A stretch of 9,122 nt of DNA from Oscillospiraceae bacterium (GTDB lineage Bacteria > Bacillota > Clostridia > Oscillospirales > Oscillospiraceae): positions 1-9,122 of the forward strand of contig CACXBO010000129.1 in the NCBI GenBank assembly GCA_902765975.1. Reading direction: 5' to 3'. Numbering within the stretch: position 1 is the stretch's first letter; every line of letters begins with the position of its first letter. The notes under the pieces are model-generated. The model was not told where the DNA came from. It saw nothing but the letters and a program-made list of their open reading frames with translations, and did no database searches. Position numbers and translations under genes: made by a program. Shown here one piece after another: positions 1 to 6,574 of the stretch.

Positions 1-869
1 GACTGACGGAAGGGCTGGAAGTGAAGCTCTTCGGTTTTAGCAGAGACGCAGGTCGCGTGTTCGATATATCCGAGCTCCTCCATTTTATTGAGGATAACGG
101 TCTGTCTGCGCTTGTTGTTTTCAATGGAGACGTATGGACTGTAGATAGAGGGGTTATTGGTGATGCCGACTATCGAGCACATCTCCGCAAGAGAAAGCTC
201 GCTTACGTCTTTGCCGAAGTATAGCTCGGCCGCAGCTCCTATCCCGTAGCGCCCGTGACCGAAATAAACTCTGTTGAGATAGGCCTCGATTATATCCTTC
301 TTGTCGTAGCGCTTTTCAAATTCGATAGCGCGGAATATCTCCTTGAGCTTGCGCTGCACGGTAGCCTCGTCCTCATTCGTGACGTTTTTGATGAGCTGCT
401 GAGTGATCGTTGAGCCGCCGAAGTTGTTTTTCATCCCTACGAACATATTAACGAAGGCTCCTGCCGTTCTGTACCAGTCAACCCCGTGATGCGTGTAGAA
501 GCGCTGATCCTCGATAGAGACCACGGCGTGTTCAAGGTCGAGCGGTATATCCTCATAAGGTACCCAGACGCGGTTTTCCGTGCTTTCGAGGGTGACAAGC
601 TCAAGCCACTTTCCGGTAGCTTTGTCCTGGTAGTAGATAGTGCTCGAAAGGTTCAGCCTGTATTCCTCAAGCGAAACGTCGAGCTTATCCGAGTCCATAA
701 GGTTTGTTTTGATATAGGAAACAAATATAACTGAGAAGATAGTTCCGGTAACGATAAGGATGAGCAGCAGAGAGCCGACTATCTTGAGCGCGGTAGCGAT
801 AATTTTTCCGACTCCGGATACTCCGGCACGGGCTGCCTTCTTGAGCATTCGTTTGCTTTTAGCTCTCAA
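1..869 (-). CDS. Peptidoglycan glycosyltransferase (GT51), probable class A penicillin-binding protein, N-terminal part
   Basis: It polymerises lipid II into glycan strands on the outer face of the membrane. The minus-strand frame is open from TTG at 869 to the left edge, giving 289 whole codons. A basic N-terminus (about 1-22) precedes one membrane segment (about 24-52). GT51 signatures follow in order: IEDQRFYTHHGVDWYRTAGA (119-138), with catalytic Glu120; GGSTITQQLIKN (151-162); RKLKEIFRAIEFEKRYDKK (173-191), with the second acidic residue Glu177; IIEAYLN (193-199); and YFGHGRYGIGAAAELYFGK (202-220). The SLAEMCSIVGITNNPSIYSP helix follows (226-245). The edge cuts after the glycosyltransferase domain, so a transpeptidase domain cannot be seen; a class A enzyme (PBP1-like) is most likely for this length and organism type, a monofunctional transglycosylase possible. 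The ATG at 848 is an alternative start. It has its own promoter and is insulated from the upstream operon by a terminator. Confidence 0.92.
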   Translation of the reverse strand, partial: MRAKSKRMLKKAARAGVSGVGKIIATALKIVGSLLLILIVTGTIFSVIFVSYIKTNLMDSDKLDVSLEEYRLNLSSTIYYQDKATGKWLELVTLESTENRVWVPYEDIPLDLEHAVVSIEDQRFYTHHGVDWYRTAGAFVNMFVGMKNNFGGSTITQQLIKNVTNEDEATVQRKLKEIFRAIEFEKRYDKKDIIEAYLNRVYFGHGRYGIGAAAELYFGKDVSELSLAEMCSIVGITNNPSIYSPYVSIENNKRRQTVILNKMEELGYIEHATCVSAKTEELHFQPFRQ

Positions 870-878
870 TTTGTATTT

Positions 879-884
879 CACCTC
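879..884 (-). promoter_or_regulatory. Ribosome binding site GAGGTG supporting a TTG start at 869
   Basis: GAGGTG (884-879) stands 9 nt before TTG at 869-867, but 30 nt before the first ATG (848), which has no good site of its own. This supports the non-ATG start of the penicillin-binding protein gene. Confidence 0.6.
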
Positions 885-920
885 GCTTAATTAGCGTCGT
901 TTACATATTTATACACTATA

Positions 921-949
921 ATTATATCACACATAGTTGTCATAATCAA
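921..949 (-). promoter_or_regulatory. Predicted sigma-A-type promoter with extended -10 for the penicillin-binding protein gene
   Basis: Reading the minus strand, TTGATT (949-944) and TATAAT (926-921) are separated by exactly 17 bp. The -10 is preceded by TGA, giving the extended form TGATATAAT. It falls just after the operon terminator and about 50 nt before the predicted start codon, so the expected transcript begins near 914 with a leader of about 45 nt. This is a strong match to the housekeeping consensus (-10 6/6, -35 4/6). Confidence 0.72.
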
Positions 950-970
950 TCAAAATATAAAACGCGGGGG

Positions 971-1011
971 ATAAAACAAGCGGACGGCAGGTAAGTTTTC
1001 CTGCCGTCCGC
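971..1011 (-). terminator. Intrinsic terminator of the main operon
   Basis: A perfect 12-bp GC-rich inverted repeat (980-991 pairing with 1000-1011) with an 8-nt loop is followed, on the minus strand only, by TTGTTTTAT (979-971). It lies 13 nt beyond the lipoprotein stop and points the right way. On the plus strand no T-run follows, so it is not a terminator for that strand. Confidence 0.85.
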
Positions 1012-1024
1012 CAGCTAAAGAAGC

Positions 1025-1564
1025 TTATTCCGTGACCTGATCGAGTATCTCAGAAGCGTAGGTGATGAGATTGACCGTGTCGTCCTTCATGGTAACGCGG
1101 AGCGTCATGCCGCCCTTTTCGTAGGTGTACTCAGTGCCCTTGACTGTGTAATCAGTTCCGTAAAGGCTCTCCATATCCGCCTTGGAGCTGCCGACTCTGA
1201 GACCCTCGGCAGTCTGAACGCGGTCGTCGGTGAGAAAAACGCCCTGTATCCTGTCTCCGGAGTCGGTGGGGTAGGTCTTTATCTCAAAGCCGGAGTAGGA
1301 ATACGTTTTGTCGATGCCGTCGAATGCGCAGCTCGCTTCCTCAAAATAGGAGCTCGGGTCGCCGAGAGACGAGAGGACAGGCGCAACGTCTGAGTCGATA
1401 ACGATCGAGACGCCCTTTGCAGAGAAAACGTAGCCCTCGGTCTTTGGCGAGCCGGTATCGACGGGCTTGGGCTCGGGCTCAATCTTATTATCGCCTGCGC
1501 CGCAGGCGGCGAGAAGGGATATAACGCAGAAAATGGATAGAACAGCAGCAAGGATCTTTTTCAT
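1025..1564 (-). CDS. Small secreted lipoprotein of unknown function, 179 aa
   Basis: The N-terminus MKKILAAVLS...LLAAC is a lipoprotein signal peptide with lipobox LAAC, so Cys21 should be lipid-modified and the mature protein tethered outside the membrane. A short acidic and proline-rich spacer (about 23-45) leads to one compact domain (about 47-175). It includes SCAFDGIDKTYSYSGFEIKT (78-97), then LTDDRVQTAEGLRVGSS and a YGTDYTV segment. The pattern SCAF-G-DK-Y-Y followed by a DD-V-T-EG-GS segment resembles a conserved but uncharacterised Clostridia lipoprotein family that I recognise only from memory. It starts inside the racemase stop (ATGA overlap) and has GAGGT 6 nt upstream, so expression is tied to the racemase. 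It is the last gene of the operon; a terminator follows 13 nt after the stop. A shifted frame inside it (1279-1551) is a shadow. No enzymatic motif is visible. Confidence 0.88.
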   Translation of the reverse strand: MKKILAAVLSIFCVISLLAACGAGDNKIEPEPKPVDTGSPKTEGYVFSAKGVSIVIDSDVAPVLSSLGDPSSYFEEASCAFDGIDKTYSYSGFEIKTYPTDSGDRIQGVFLTDDRVQTAEGLRVGSSKADMESLYGTDYTVKGTEYTYEKGGMTLRVTMKDDTVNLITYASEILDQVTE

Positions 1565-2286
1565 TTTTTTACCTCTTTGATTATTTCATAGTATTCTTTT
1601 TTAAGCTTTCCGCAGTCCTTAACGGAGGAACGAGCAAGAACGTCGAGCACGTCGATGAATCTGCCCTCCGGAAGCCACTCGTCGGCAATAACGGAGAGCT
1701 CCGTACAGCCGAGTATCATGACCTCGGCGCCTAAAAGCTTCATCTCTGCTGCCACGGCGATGAACTTATCCTTTTCGACAGGTCTTCCGGCCTTAACGTC
1801 GTTGTAGATAAGGTCCATAACGAAGCGCTGAGAGGTCTCCGAGGGATAAACGGCCCTGATACCGAGCTCGCTGAGCGCGTTTGCAAAAATACCCGTCTGC
1901 ACTGTGCCGTCGGTAGCAAGTATGCCGGCGCAGGAAACTCCTTTGTCTTTCAGATACTCCGCCGTAAGCCTTATGCCGTTGATAACGGGTATCGGGATAT
2001 TCGACTGGAGCTGTGAGTGGAATGCGTGAGCGGTGATGCAGGGTATTGCTATCTCGTCCGCGCCGATGAGAGCGAGCTTTTTTCCAGCCTCGATTATCTG
2101 AGGAGCGGGATCCGGCTTCGAGCGGTCGAGCAGATATCCCGTGCGGTCGGGGATAGAGGGGCAATGCGCGACGTAGATGTCCATATGCTCCTGATCGGTC
2201 TCAGCCTCGGTCATCTCGATTATGCGCCTCATAAAGCTGACGGTCGCCATCGGGCCGAGACCGCCGATTATTCCAAGCCTCTTCAT
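1561..2286 (-). CDS. Aspartate/glutamate racemase family protein, 241 aa
   Basis: A cytoplasmic, cofactor-independent amino-acid racemase of the Asp/Glu/hydantoin family. These use two cysteines, one on each side of the substrate. The protein opens with KRLGIIGGLGPMAT (2-15), the typical aspartate-racemase start, followed by DQEH (31-34) and IPDRT (45-49). Cysteine one is Cys83 in IPCITAH (81-87); cysteine two is Cys194 in ILGCTEL (191-197). Both catalytic cysteines are present, but the usual PCNTAH reads PCITAH, replacing the Asn after Cys83 by Ile. Length is normal for the family (about 230-245). AAGGA precedes the ATG by 9 nt, 24 nt after the transglutaminase stop, and the end overlaps the lipoprotein start by 4 nt. 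In context it may provide D-Asp or D-Glu for the envelope pathway encoded upstream; a role in general D-Glu supply (MurI) is less likely because MurI sequences differ. Confidence 0.9.
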   Translation of the reverse strand: MKRLGIIGGLGPMATVSFMRRIIEMTEAETDQEHMDIYVAHCPSIPDRTGYLLDRSKPDPAPQIIEAGKKLALIGADEIAIPCITAHAFHSQLQSNIPIPVINGIRLTAEYLKDKGVSCAGILATDGTVQTGIFANALSELGIRAVYPSETSQRFVMDLIYNDVKAGRPVEKDKFIAVAAEMKLLGAEVMILGCTELSVIADEWLPEGRFIDVLDVLARSSVKDCGKLKKEYYEIIKEVKK

Positions 2287-2310
2287 AAGAAACCGTCCTT
2301 ATCCGGCGCC

Positions 2311-3642
2311 TCAGCTCTTCGGACGTGAGATAACGGCGTCGGGGTATTTTTCGTGGTCGTAGATATGTGAATTCTTGTGCGTTTCAGAATAAGCCATAAG
2401 CGTCTCGTCGTCAAGATAGAAGCCGTCGAAACCGCCCTTTCTGGGAGTGGTATCGAAGTGGTACCAGCCCTCTCCGATATTGACGAGATTCCAGCAGTGG
2501 AGATAGCGGAGAGGAACGGTGTCTATGAGCTTGTTCTCAATTCCGGCCTCGTCGAGCAGCACCTTGGAGACCATCTGATAGACGAAGCAGTCGCCCTTTC
2601 CGTCGTGGAGCCCCTGATAAGCCGCCTTGACCCAATCGTCCTTATCCGAGGAGTCGTACCAGCTGACGTTGCTTCTGACCCACTTGTAGATAGCGGATAT
2701 CTTTTCGTATCCGGTCATATCGGAGGTGATGATCTTGGAGATAACGCTCTTCGCGAGAGCTGCCACCTCTTCCTCCTTAACGGAGCGGACGAGCACCGTA
2801 ACCTTCGCGGCTTTTTCGGCTCTGTTTCCGGCAGAATCGGTCGCAAAGTAGGTTATCGTGTATTTTCCCGCAGCCTTGGTGTTTACGCTGTCGGCGTCAA
2901 CGTCCACGGCGACCTTTCCGTCAACTCCGTCCTCGGCATAAACCCCGGAGAAGTAGCTTATGCCCTCGCCGACGTAGATCGTGATATCGTGGACGCCGTA
3001 GATGACAGGCGGCTCGGTATCCGGCGCGGGCTGGTCCTCAACGGGACCGGAAACAGGATCCGCAGCCTCTGATACAGTGAGCACGGAGGGAACGGATGCA
3101 AAGTTGCCTCCCGCGTCTCTGATAAGGATATTGACGTTATAAGTTCCCGCCTTATCGAAATCAGGCTCCGTTTCATAGGCGACCGAGAAAACGTAGGAAT
3201 TGTCCGCAACGTTTTTTACGAGAGCCTCCGCCTTGACGGGCACTCCGACCTGAGTCGTAACGGGTCTTGCCTCAGCCGTCGGCGGTATCGTATCCTCGAT
3301 AACGAGATCGGCGGTCAGACGCCGCTTCCCGGAAACGAGCTTAACGACGTAGGAGCCGGGAGTGCGTGTGTCGATCTCGGAAGGATCGAAATTCGGATCG
3401 AAGGCTATGGGCTTTGAGGCGTCTTTAAGGAACATTTCCGGCATGAGTATGACGTCGCCCGCCTCGAGAGTGTTAGTTTTATATACGATACCGTTTCCCG
3501 CGCGCGAGCTTATAAACACGGCGAGAAGCGCGATCAGCGCCAAAAAAATGACTGCCAGGATGATAATTCCGGGTGAGCTCCTGCCCTTTTTGACGTGACG
3601 GCCTCCGCGCGCGTGAGAAGTTCTGCTGCCTGAGCCTGCCAT
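2311..3642 (-). CDS. Membrane-anchored Ig-like repeat protein with extracellular transglutaminase-like domain, 443 aa
   Basis: A basic N-terminus (RGGRHVKKGR, 12-21) is followed by one membrane segment (about 25-45), so the rest should face outside. Residues about 50-116 look like a degenerate Ig-like module. Two clearer bacterial Ig-like domains of the DUF5011/Cry22-like sort follow: 117-190, opening DTIPP, and 208-284, opening DTEPP and containing GKYTITYFATDSAGN. An acidic and proline-rich linker (191-207) separates them. Residues about 295-435 are a transglutaminase-like cysteine domain with the triad Cys352 (KGDCFVY), His382 (LHCWNLV) and Asp397 (YHFDTTP). The ATG at 3642 has AAGGGGG 7 nt upstream, overlapping the stop of the amidotransferase gene, so the two are surely co-transcribed. 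Such proteins may hydrolyse or crosslink peptides at the wall; the substrate is unknown. No LPXTG or wall-binding domain is visible. Confidence 0.9.
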   Translation of the reverse strand: MAGSGSRTSHARGGRHVKKGRSSPGIIILAVIFLALIALLAVFISSRAGNGIVYKTNTLEAGDVILMPEMFLKDASKPIAFDPNFDPSEIDTRTPGSYVVKLVSGKRRLTADLVIEDTIPPTAEARPVTTQVGVPVKAEALVKNVADNSYVFSVAYETEPDFDKAGTYNVNILIRDAGGNFASVPSVLTVSEAADPVSGPVEDQPAPDTEPPVIYGVHDITIYVGEGISYFSGVYAEDGVDGKVAVDVDADSVNTKAAGKYTITYFATDSAGNRAEKAAKVTVLVRSVKEEEVAALAKSVISKIITSDMTGYEKISAIYKWVRSNVSWYDSSDKDDWVKAAYQGLHDGKGDCFVYQMVSKVLLDEAGIENKLIDTVPLRYLHCWNLVNIGEGWYHFDTTPRKGGFDGFYLDDETLMAYSETHKNSHIYDHEKYPDAVISRPKS

Positions 3643-3654
3643 AAGATAACCCCC

Positions 3655-5499
3655 TTAAACGGATAGACCGTAGGTTTCGCAAAGCATGGTAACTGTGAGC
3701 GCGATCATAAGGTAGTCGATCTCATAAGCGCCCATAAGCTTAAAGTTTTCCGCAGAATAATCGGTCTTCATTCGTGAGATGAAATCGGGGTCGAAGATAC
3801 CGTATTTTCTGATAAGCGCGTCGTCGAGATATTCCATTCCCTTTGCCTGCTTCTTGACCATAGCGGACATACCGGGAGCCTGGAAGGGGAACTTGCGCCT
3901 TTTGAGTATCTCCTGAGGCACGATGCCCTCGCCCGCCTTTTTGAGGATGTACTTCTCGTTAGTCCCGTTCAGCTTGTACTTATCGGGTATCTCGGTTATA
4001 AACCGGATAAGCTCCGGATCGAGGAAGGGGTGACGCCCCTCGACGGAGTGGGAGAAGATCATCCTGTCTCCGTGCTCTCCAAGAAGGTGATCGGAGAGGC
4101 GGAGCTTATAGTCGATGTAGCTTCTTCGCTTCTGACTTGAAAGACCTGCTACCTTTGAAAGGTCGATCGGGCTTTCGTCTATGGCTGAGAAGTCCTTTAT
4201 GCTCGGACGCATCGCCTCGGAGTAGAGATCGGTATGCACCTTTCTTATAGCCGGGTGGATCCTCTCGTAGCGGAAATATGGATCGCCCCAGAGAAGCTCG
4301 TTTGAGCGAAGCTCCTCGGGACTCATTGAGCTCTTCTGCATTCCGCGGAAGAGGTCGAGCATATATCCGACATAGCCGCAGAAGAACTCATCCGAGCCCT
4401 GACCTGTAAGGACAGCCTTGGCAGGCGAGGAACGGACGAGACCGGAGAGGAGATAGGCGGCGACGTCGTAGCTCTCCTTGACCGCGCTCTCTGCGTGGTA
4501 AATTACGTTTTCGAGATTTGCCCAGATCTCCTCCTCGGCGACCTTGGTCACATAGTGCTTTGAGGAGACGTATTCTCTGATGATCTGCTGATACTTGCTC
4601 TCGTCAAGCTCGCCGGAGCCTATCTCGGCGGAGAAGGAATAGTAGCTGTTAAGGAGGAACTTGCCTATGTAGCAGGCGACGACAGACGAGTCGAGACCTC
4701 CGGAGATATAGAAGCCAATCGGAACGTCGGCTACGAGCCGCCGCGAAATGCTCTTTTTGAGCAGCTCGCGAAGCCTCTCCACGTAATACGCTTCTCCCTT
4801 GTCCTCCGGCTCCTCTGCGGGGTATCTGAGATCCCAGTATTCGATATCCTCGATGCTTTGCCCGCGCCTTATCCTCAGCATATGCCCTGCGCGAAGCGAG
4901 TATATGCCGTCGAAGAAGGTGGTGGGCGAGACGATGCCGGGGAAATTCATAAGCTGATCGACGGCGTGCATATTGAGCTTTCTCGGAACGCCGGGATACT
5001 CAAGTATTGCCTTTATTTCGCTTGCAAAAAGAAGCCTGCCGTCGTGCTCCGTGTAGAAAAGGGGAGCGATACCTATTGGGTCGCGGACGAGGATAAGCTC
5101 ATCCTTTTCGGTATCGAGAAGGGCTATCGCGTACTGTCCGTTAAGCTTATTCGGGAAATCGAGGCCGTATTCCTCGTAAAGGTGCAGAATGACCTCGACG
5201 TCGGTGCCTGTTCTGAAGCTGTGTCCCTTGAGACTTAGCTCCTCGCGCAGCTCCTTGAAATTGAAGATCTCGCCGTTTGTGACCATGGCTATCTTCCCGT
5301 CCTCGTTGAGAATGGGCTGCATACCTCCGGCAAGGTCGATGAAACTGAGCCTGTTGAAGCCGAGGGCAGCGCCGGAAAACTCCAGCGCCTTCATTCCGTC
5401 CGGACCTCTGTGACTTATTTTTTTGAGCATCCGGTCAAGCACCGCCATATCGGGCTTTGATTCGGAAAAGGTATTGAACATTCCTGCGATTCCGCACAT
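3655..5499 (-). CDS. Asparagine-synthase-type glutamine amidotransferase, 614 aa
   Basis: A two-domain enzyme that hydrolyses glutamine and moves the ammonia to a carboxylate activated by ATP. The N-terminal glutaminase starts MCGIAG, so Cys2 is the nucleophile after Met removal; RGPD (31-34), NGEIFN (75-80), GTDVE (98-102) and RDPIGIAPLFY (139-149) line that site. The synthetase domain has the ATP pyrophosphatase loop SGGLDSS (266-272), then TGQGSDEFFCGY (365-376), SVEGRHPFLD (485-494) and the lysine-rich KYILKKAG (516-523). Where asparagine synthetases have GEG(A/S)DE, this protein has GQGSDE. Length fits the family (about 550-640). AAAGGA stands 10 nt before the ATG, and the gene follows the SGNH stop by 27 nt. 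It could make free asparagine, but some relatives amidate cell-wall residues: AsnB on diaminopimelate in Bacillus subtilis, LtsA in Corynebacterium, and AsnH on D-Asp cross-bridges in Lactococcus. The envelope context favours such a role; this is inference. I leave the symbol blank. Confidence 0.93.
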   Translation of the reverse strand: MCGIAGMFNTFSESKPDMAVLDRMLKKISHRGPDGMKALEFSGAALGFNRLSFIDLAGGMQPILNEDGKIAMVTNGEIFNFKELREELSLKGHSFRTGTDVEVILHLYEEYGLDFPNKLNGQYAIALLDTEKDELILVRDPIGIAPLFYTEHDGRLLFASEIKAILEYPGVPRKLNMHAVDQLMNFPGIVSPTTFFDGIYSLRAGHMLRIRRGQSIEDIEYWDLRYPAEEPEDKGEAYYVERLRELLKKSISRRLVADVPIGFYISGGLDSSVVACYIGKFLLNSYYSFSAEIGSGELDESKYQQIIREYVSSKHYVTKVAEEEIWANLENVIYHAESAVKESYDVAAYLLSGLVRSSPAKAVLTGQGSDEFFCGYVGYMLDLFRGMQKSSMSPEELRSNELLWGDPYFRYERIHPAIRKVHTDLYSEAMRPSIKDFSAIDESPIDLSKVAGLSSQKRRSYIDYKLRLSDHLLGEHGDRMIFSHSVEGRHPFLDPELIRFITEIPDKYKLNGTNEKYILKKAGEGIVPQEILKRRKFPFQAPGMSAMVKKQAKGMEYLDDALIRKYGIFDPDFISRMKTDYSAENFKLMGAYEIDYLMIALTVTMLCETYGLSV

Positions 5500-5526
5500 A
5501 GTGATCTGTTCCTTTGATTATTTCTT

Positions 5527-6570
5527 TTATTCGATGCCGTATTTGACCTTCTGAGCGGCGATCTCGGCGTTATACGCCTCGATCTTCTCGGCCCATACGG
5601 CGGCCAGGTGGCTGTCGGAGCGCCTGTCGGCAAGGCCGTACTCTGTCGACAGGATATTACCGAGCCAGTCGGCGCATTTTTCCGCGCCGTAGAGGTTGAG
5701 ATGCAGACCCCCGTCGTAGGTGTCGGTAGAGTAGTCAAGCCCTATCTCGTCTGTATGCTCAAGGAAATTGATGTATCTGAGACCCTCCGAGGCGGCGTAT
5801 TCTTTGACCTCATCATCCCACTCGTCGTACCAGTGGGGATAGAGGCTCGGAGCTTTGATGAGAATGAGCTCTGAGCCGTTTCTGCGGCAGGCCTCGACTA
5901 TCCTGTAAAGATAGCTCCACGCTCTCTCGCTGAAGCTGTAGTCCCCAAGAGGCTTTACTGCGGGAAAGCTGCCGGCCGGTTTTGCGTCAACGCGCATATA
6001 ATATCCGTTATGCGTCACTGTCGGCTGGCTGAAGAGATATTTGAAGTCGTCCTTCGTGAGCTCTGACCAGCGGGAGTGGTAGCGGAGGATGGGGAAAACG
6101 TATTCTATAAAGCTCTCTTCCTCCGTCATTGAGGCGTATATCGAGCCGACCTTATATTTCGACCAGCGCATACCCTCGATGGACATACGATTATACGCTT
6201 CAGAGCGGGAATAGTCAAATTGAAGAGACTGGATATTGAAAACGACCACCTTTGGCTTCTCATATAGAAAGGCGTCCTCAAGAAGGTAATAGGACTGGAA
6301 TATATACTGCTCGGCAGAGCCGCGGATATAGCTGTTTATCCCGTATTTTTCCCACAGCGTGACCGGCGAAAAATTTTCATAGACCTCGCAGTCGCCTACG
6401 AACAGCACGTCGTGATCCATCTCCTCGGCGTAGTATTCCTTGACGAACGCGCCCTCGACAATCCCGTCGACGTATTTTGGCGTGAGCAGCCGCTGGATGA
6501 GGTCGAAGGCGCCGATGAGAACGGCGGCGCTGAGAATAAAGACTATTATTTTTTTAAGCGGTTTTTTCAT
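5527..6570 (-). CDS. DltD-like membrane-anchored SGNH-fold protein with Cys in place of the nucleophile Ser, 347 aa
   Basis: Likely the extracytoplasmic partner of the MBOAT protein, placing the amino acid on its envelope acceptor, by analogy with DltD and AlgJ/AlgX. Residues 8-28 form one membrane anchor after a Lys-rich start (MKKPLKK), giving an N-in, C-out topology. The block I block reads VLFVGDCEVYENFSP (55-69). In DltD the equivalent is a GSSE-type motif with catalytic Ser; here Cys61 occupies that place. The C-terminal block is YDGGLHLNLYGAEK (285-298), with Asp286 and His290 resembling the SGNH Asp/His pair but with one extra residue between them. The frame stays open upstream to an ATG at 6696, but that extension overlaps the MBOAT gene by about 120 nt; the ATG at 6570 follows the MBOAT stop by 4 nt, has AAGG 10 nt upstream and begins a proper signal anchor. 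Hydrolase activity is not assured. Confidence 0.82.
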   Translation of the reverse strand: MKKPLKKIIVFILSAAVLIGAFDLIQRLLTPKYVDGIVEGAFVKEYYAEEMDHDVLFVGDCEVYENFSPVTLWEKYGINSYIRGSAEQYIFQSYYLLEDAFLYEKPKVVVFNIQSLQFDYSRSEAYNRMSIEGMRWSKYKVGSIYASMTEEESFIEYVFPILRYHSRWSELTKDDFKYLFSQPTVTHNGYYMRVDAKPAGSFPAVKPLGDYSFSERAWSYLYRIVEACRRNGSELILIKAPSLYPHWYDEWDDEVKEYAASEGLRYINFLEHTDEIGLDYSTDTYDGGLHLNLYGAEKCADWLGNILSTEYGLADRRSDSHLAAVWAEKIEAYNAEIAAQKVKYGIE

Positions 6571-6574
6571 GCGA

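Noticed and set aside
486..734. Plus-strand open frame of 82 codons (and another at 21-224)
   Set aside because: Both are antisense to the GT51 gene, whose conserved motifs lie on the minus strand across the whole region.
2377..3072. Plus-strand open frame of 231 codons
   Set aside because: Antisense to the Ig-like/transglutaminase gene; no domain or ribosome site supports it.
4858..5238. Plus-strand open frame of 126 codons
   Set aside because: Shadow of the amidotransferase gene, which has intact catalytic motifs over the same bases.
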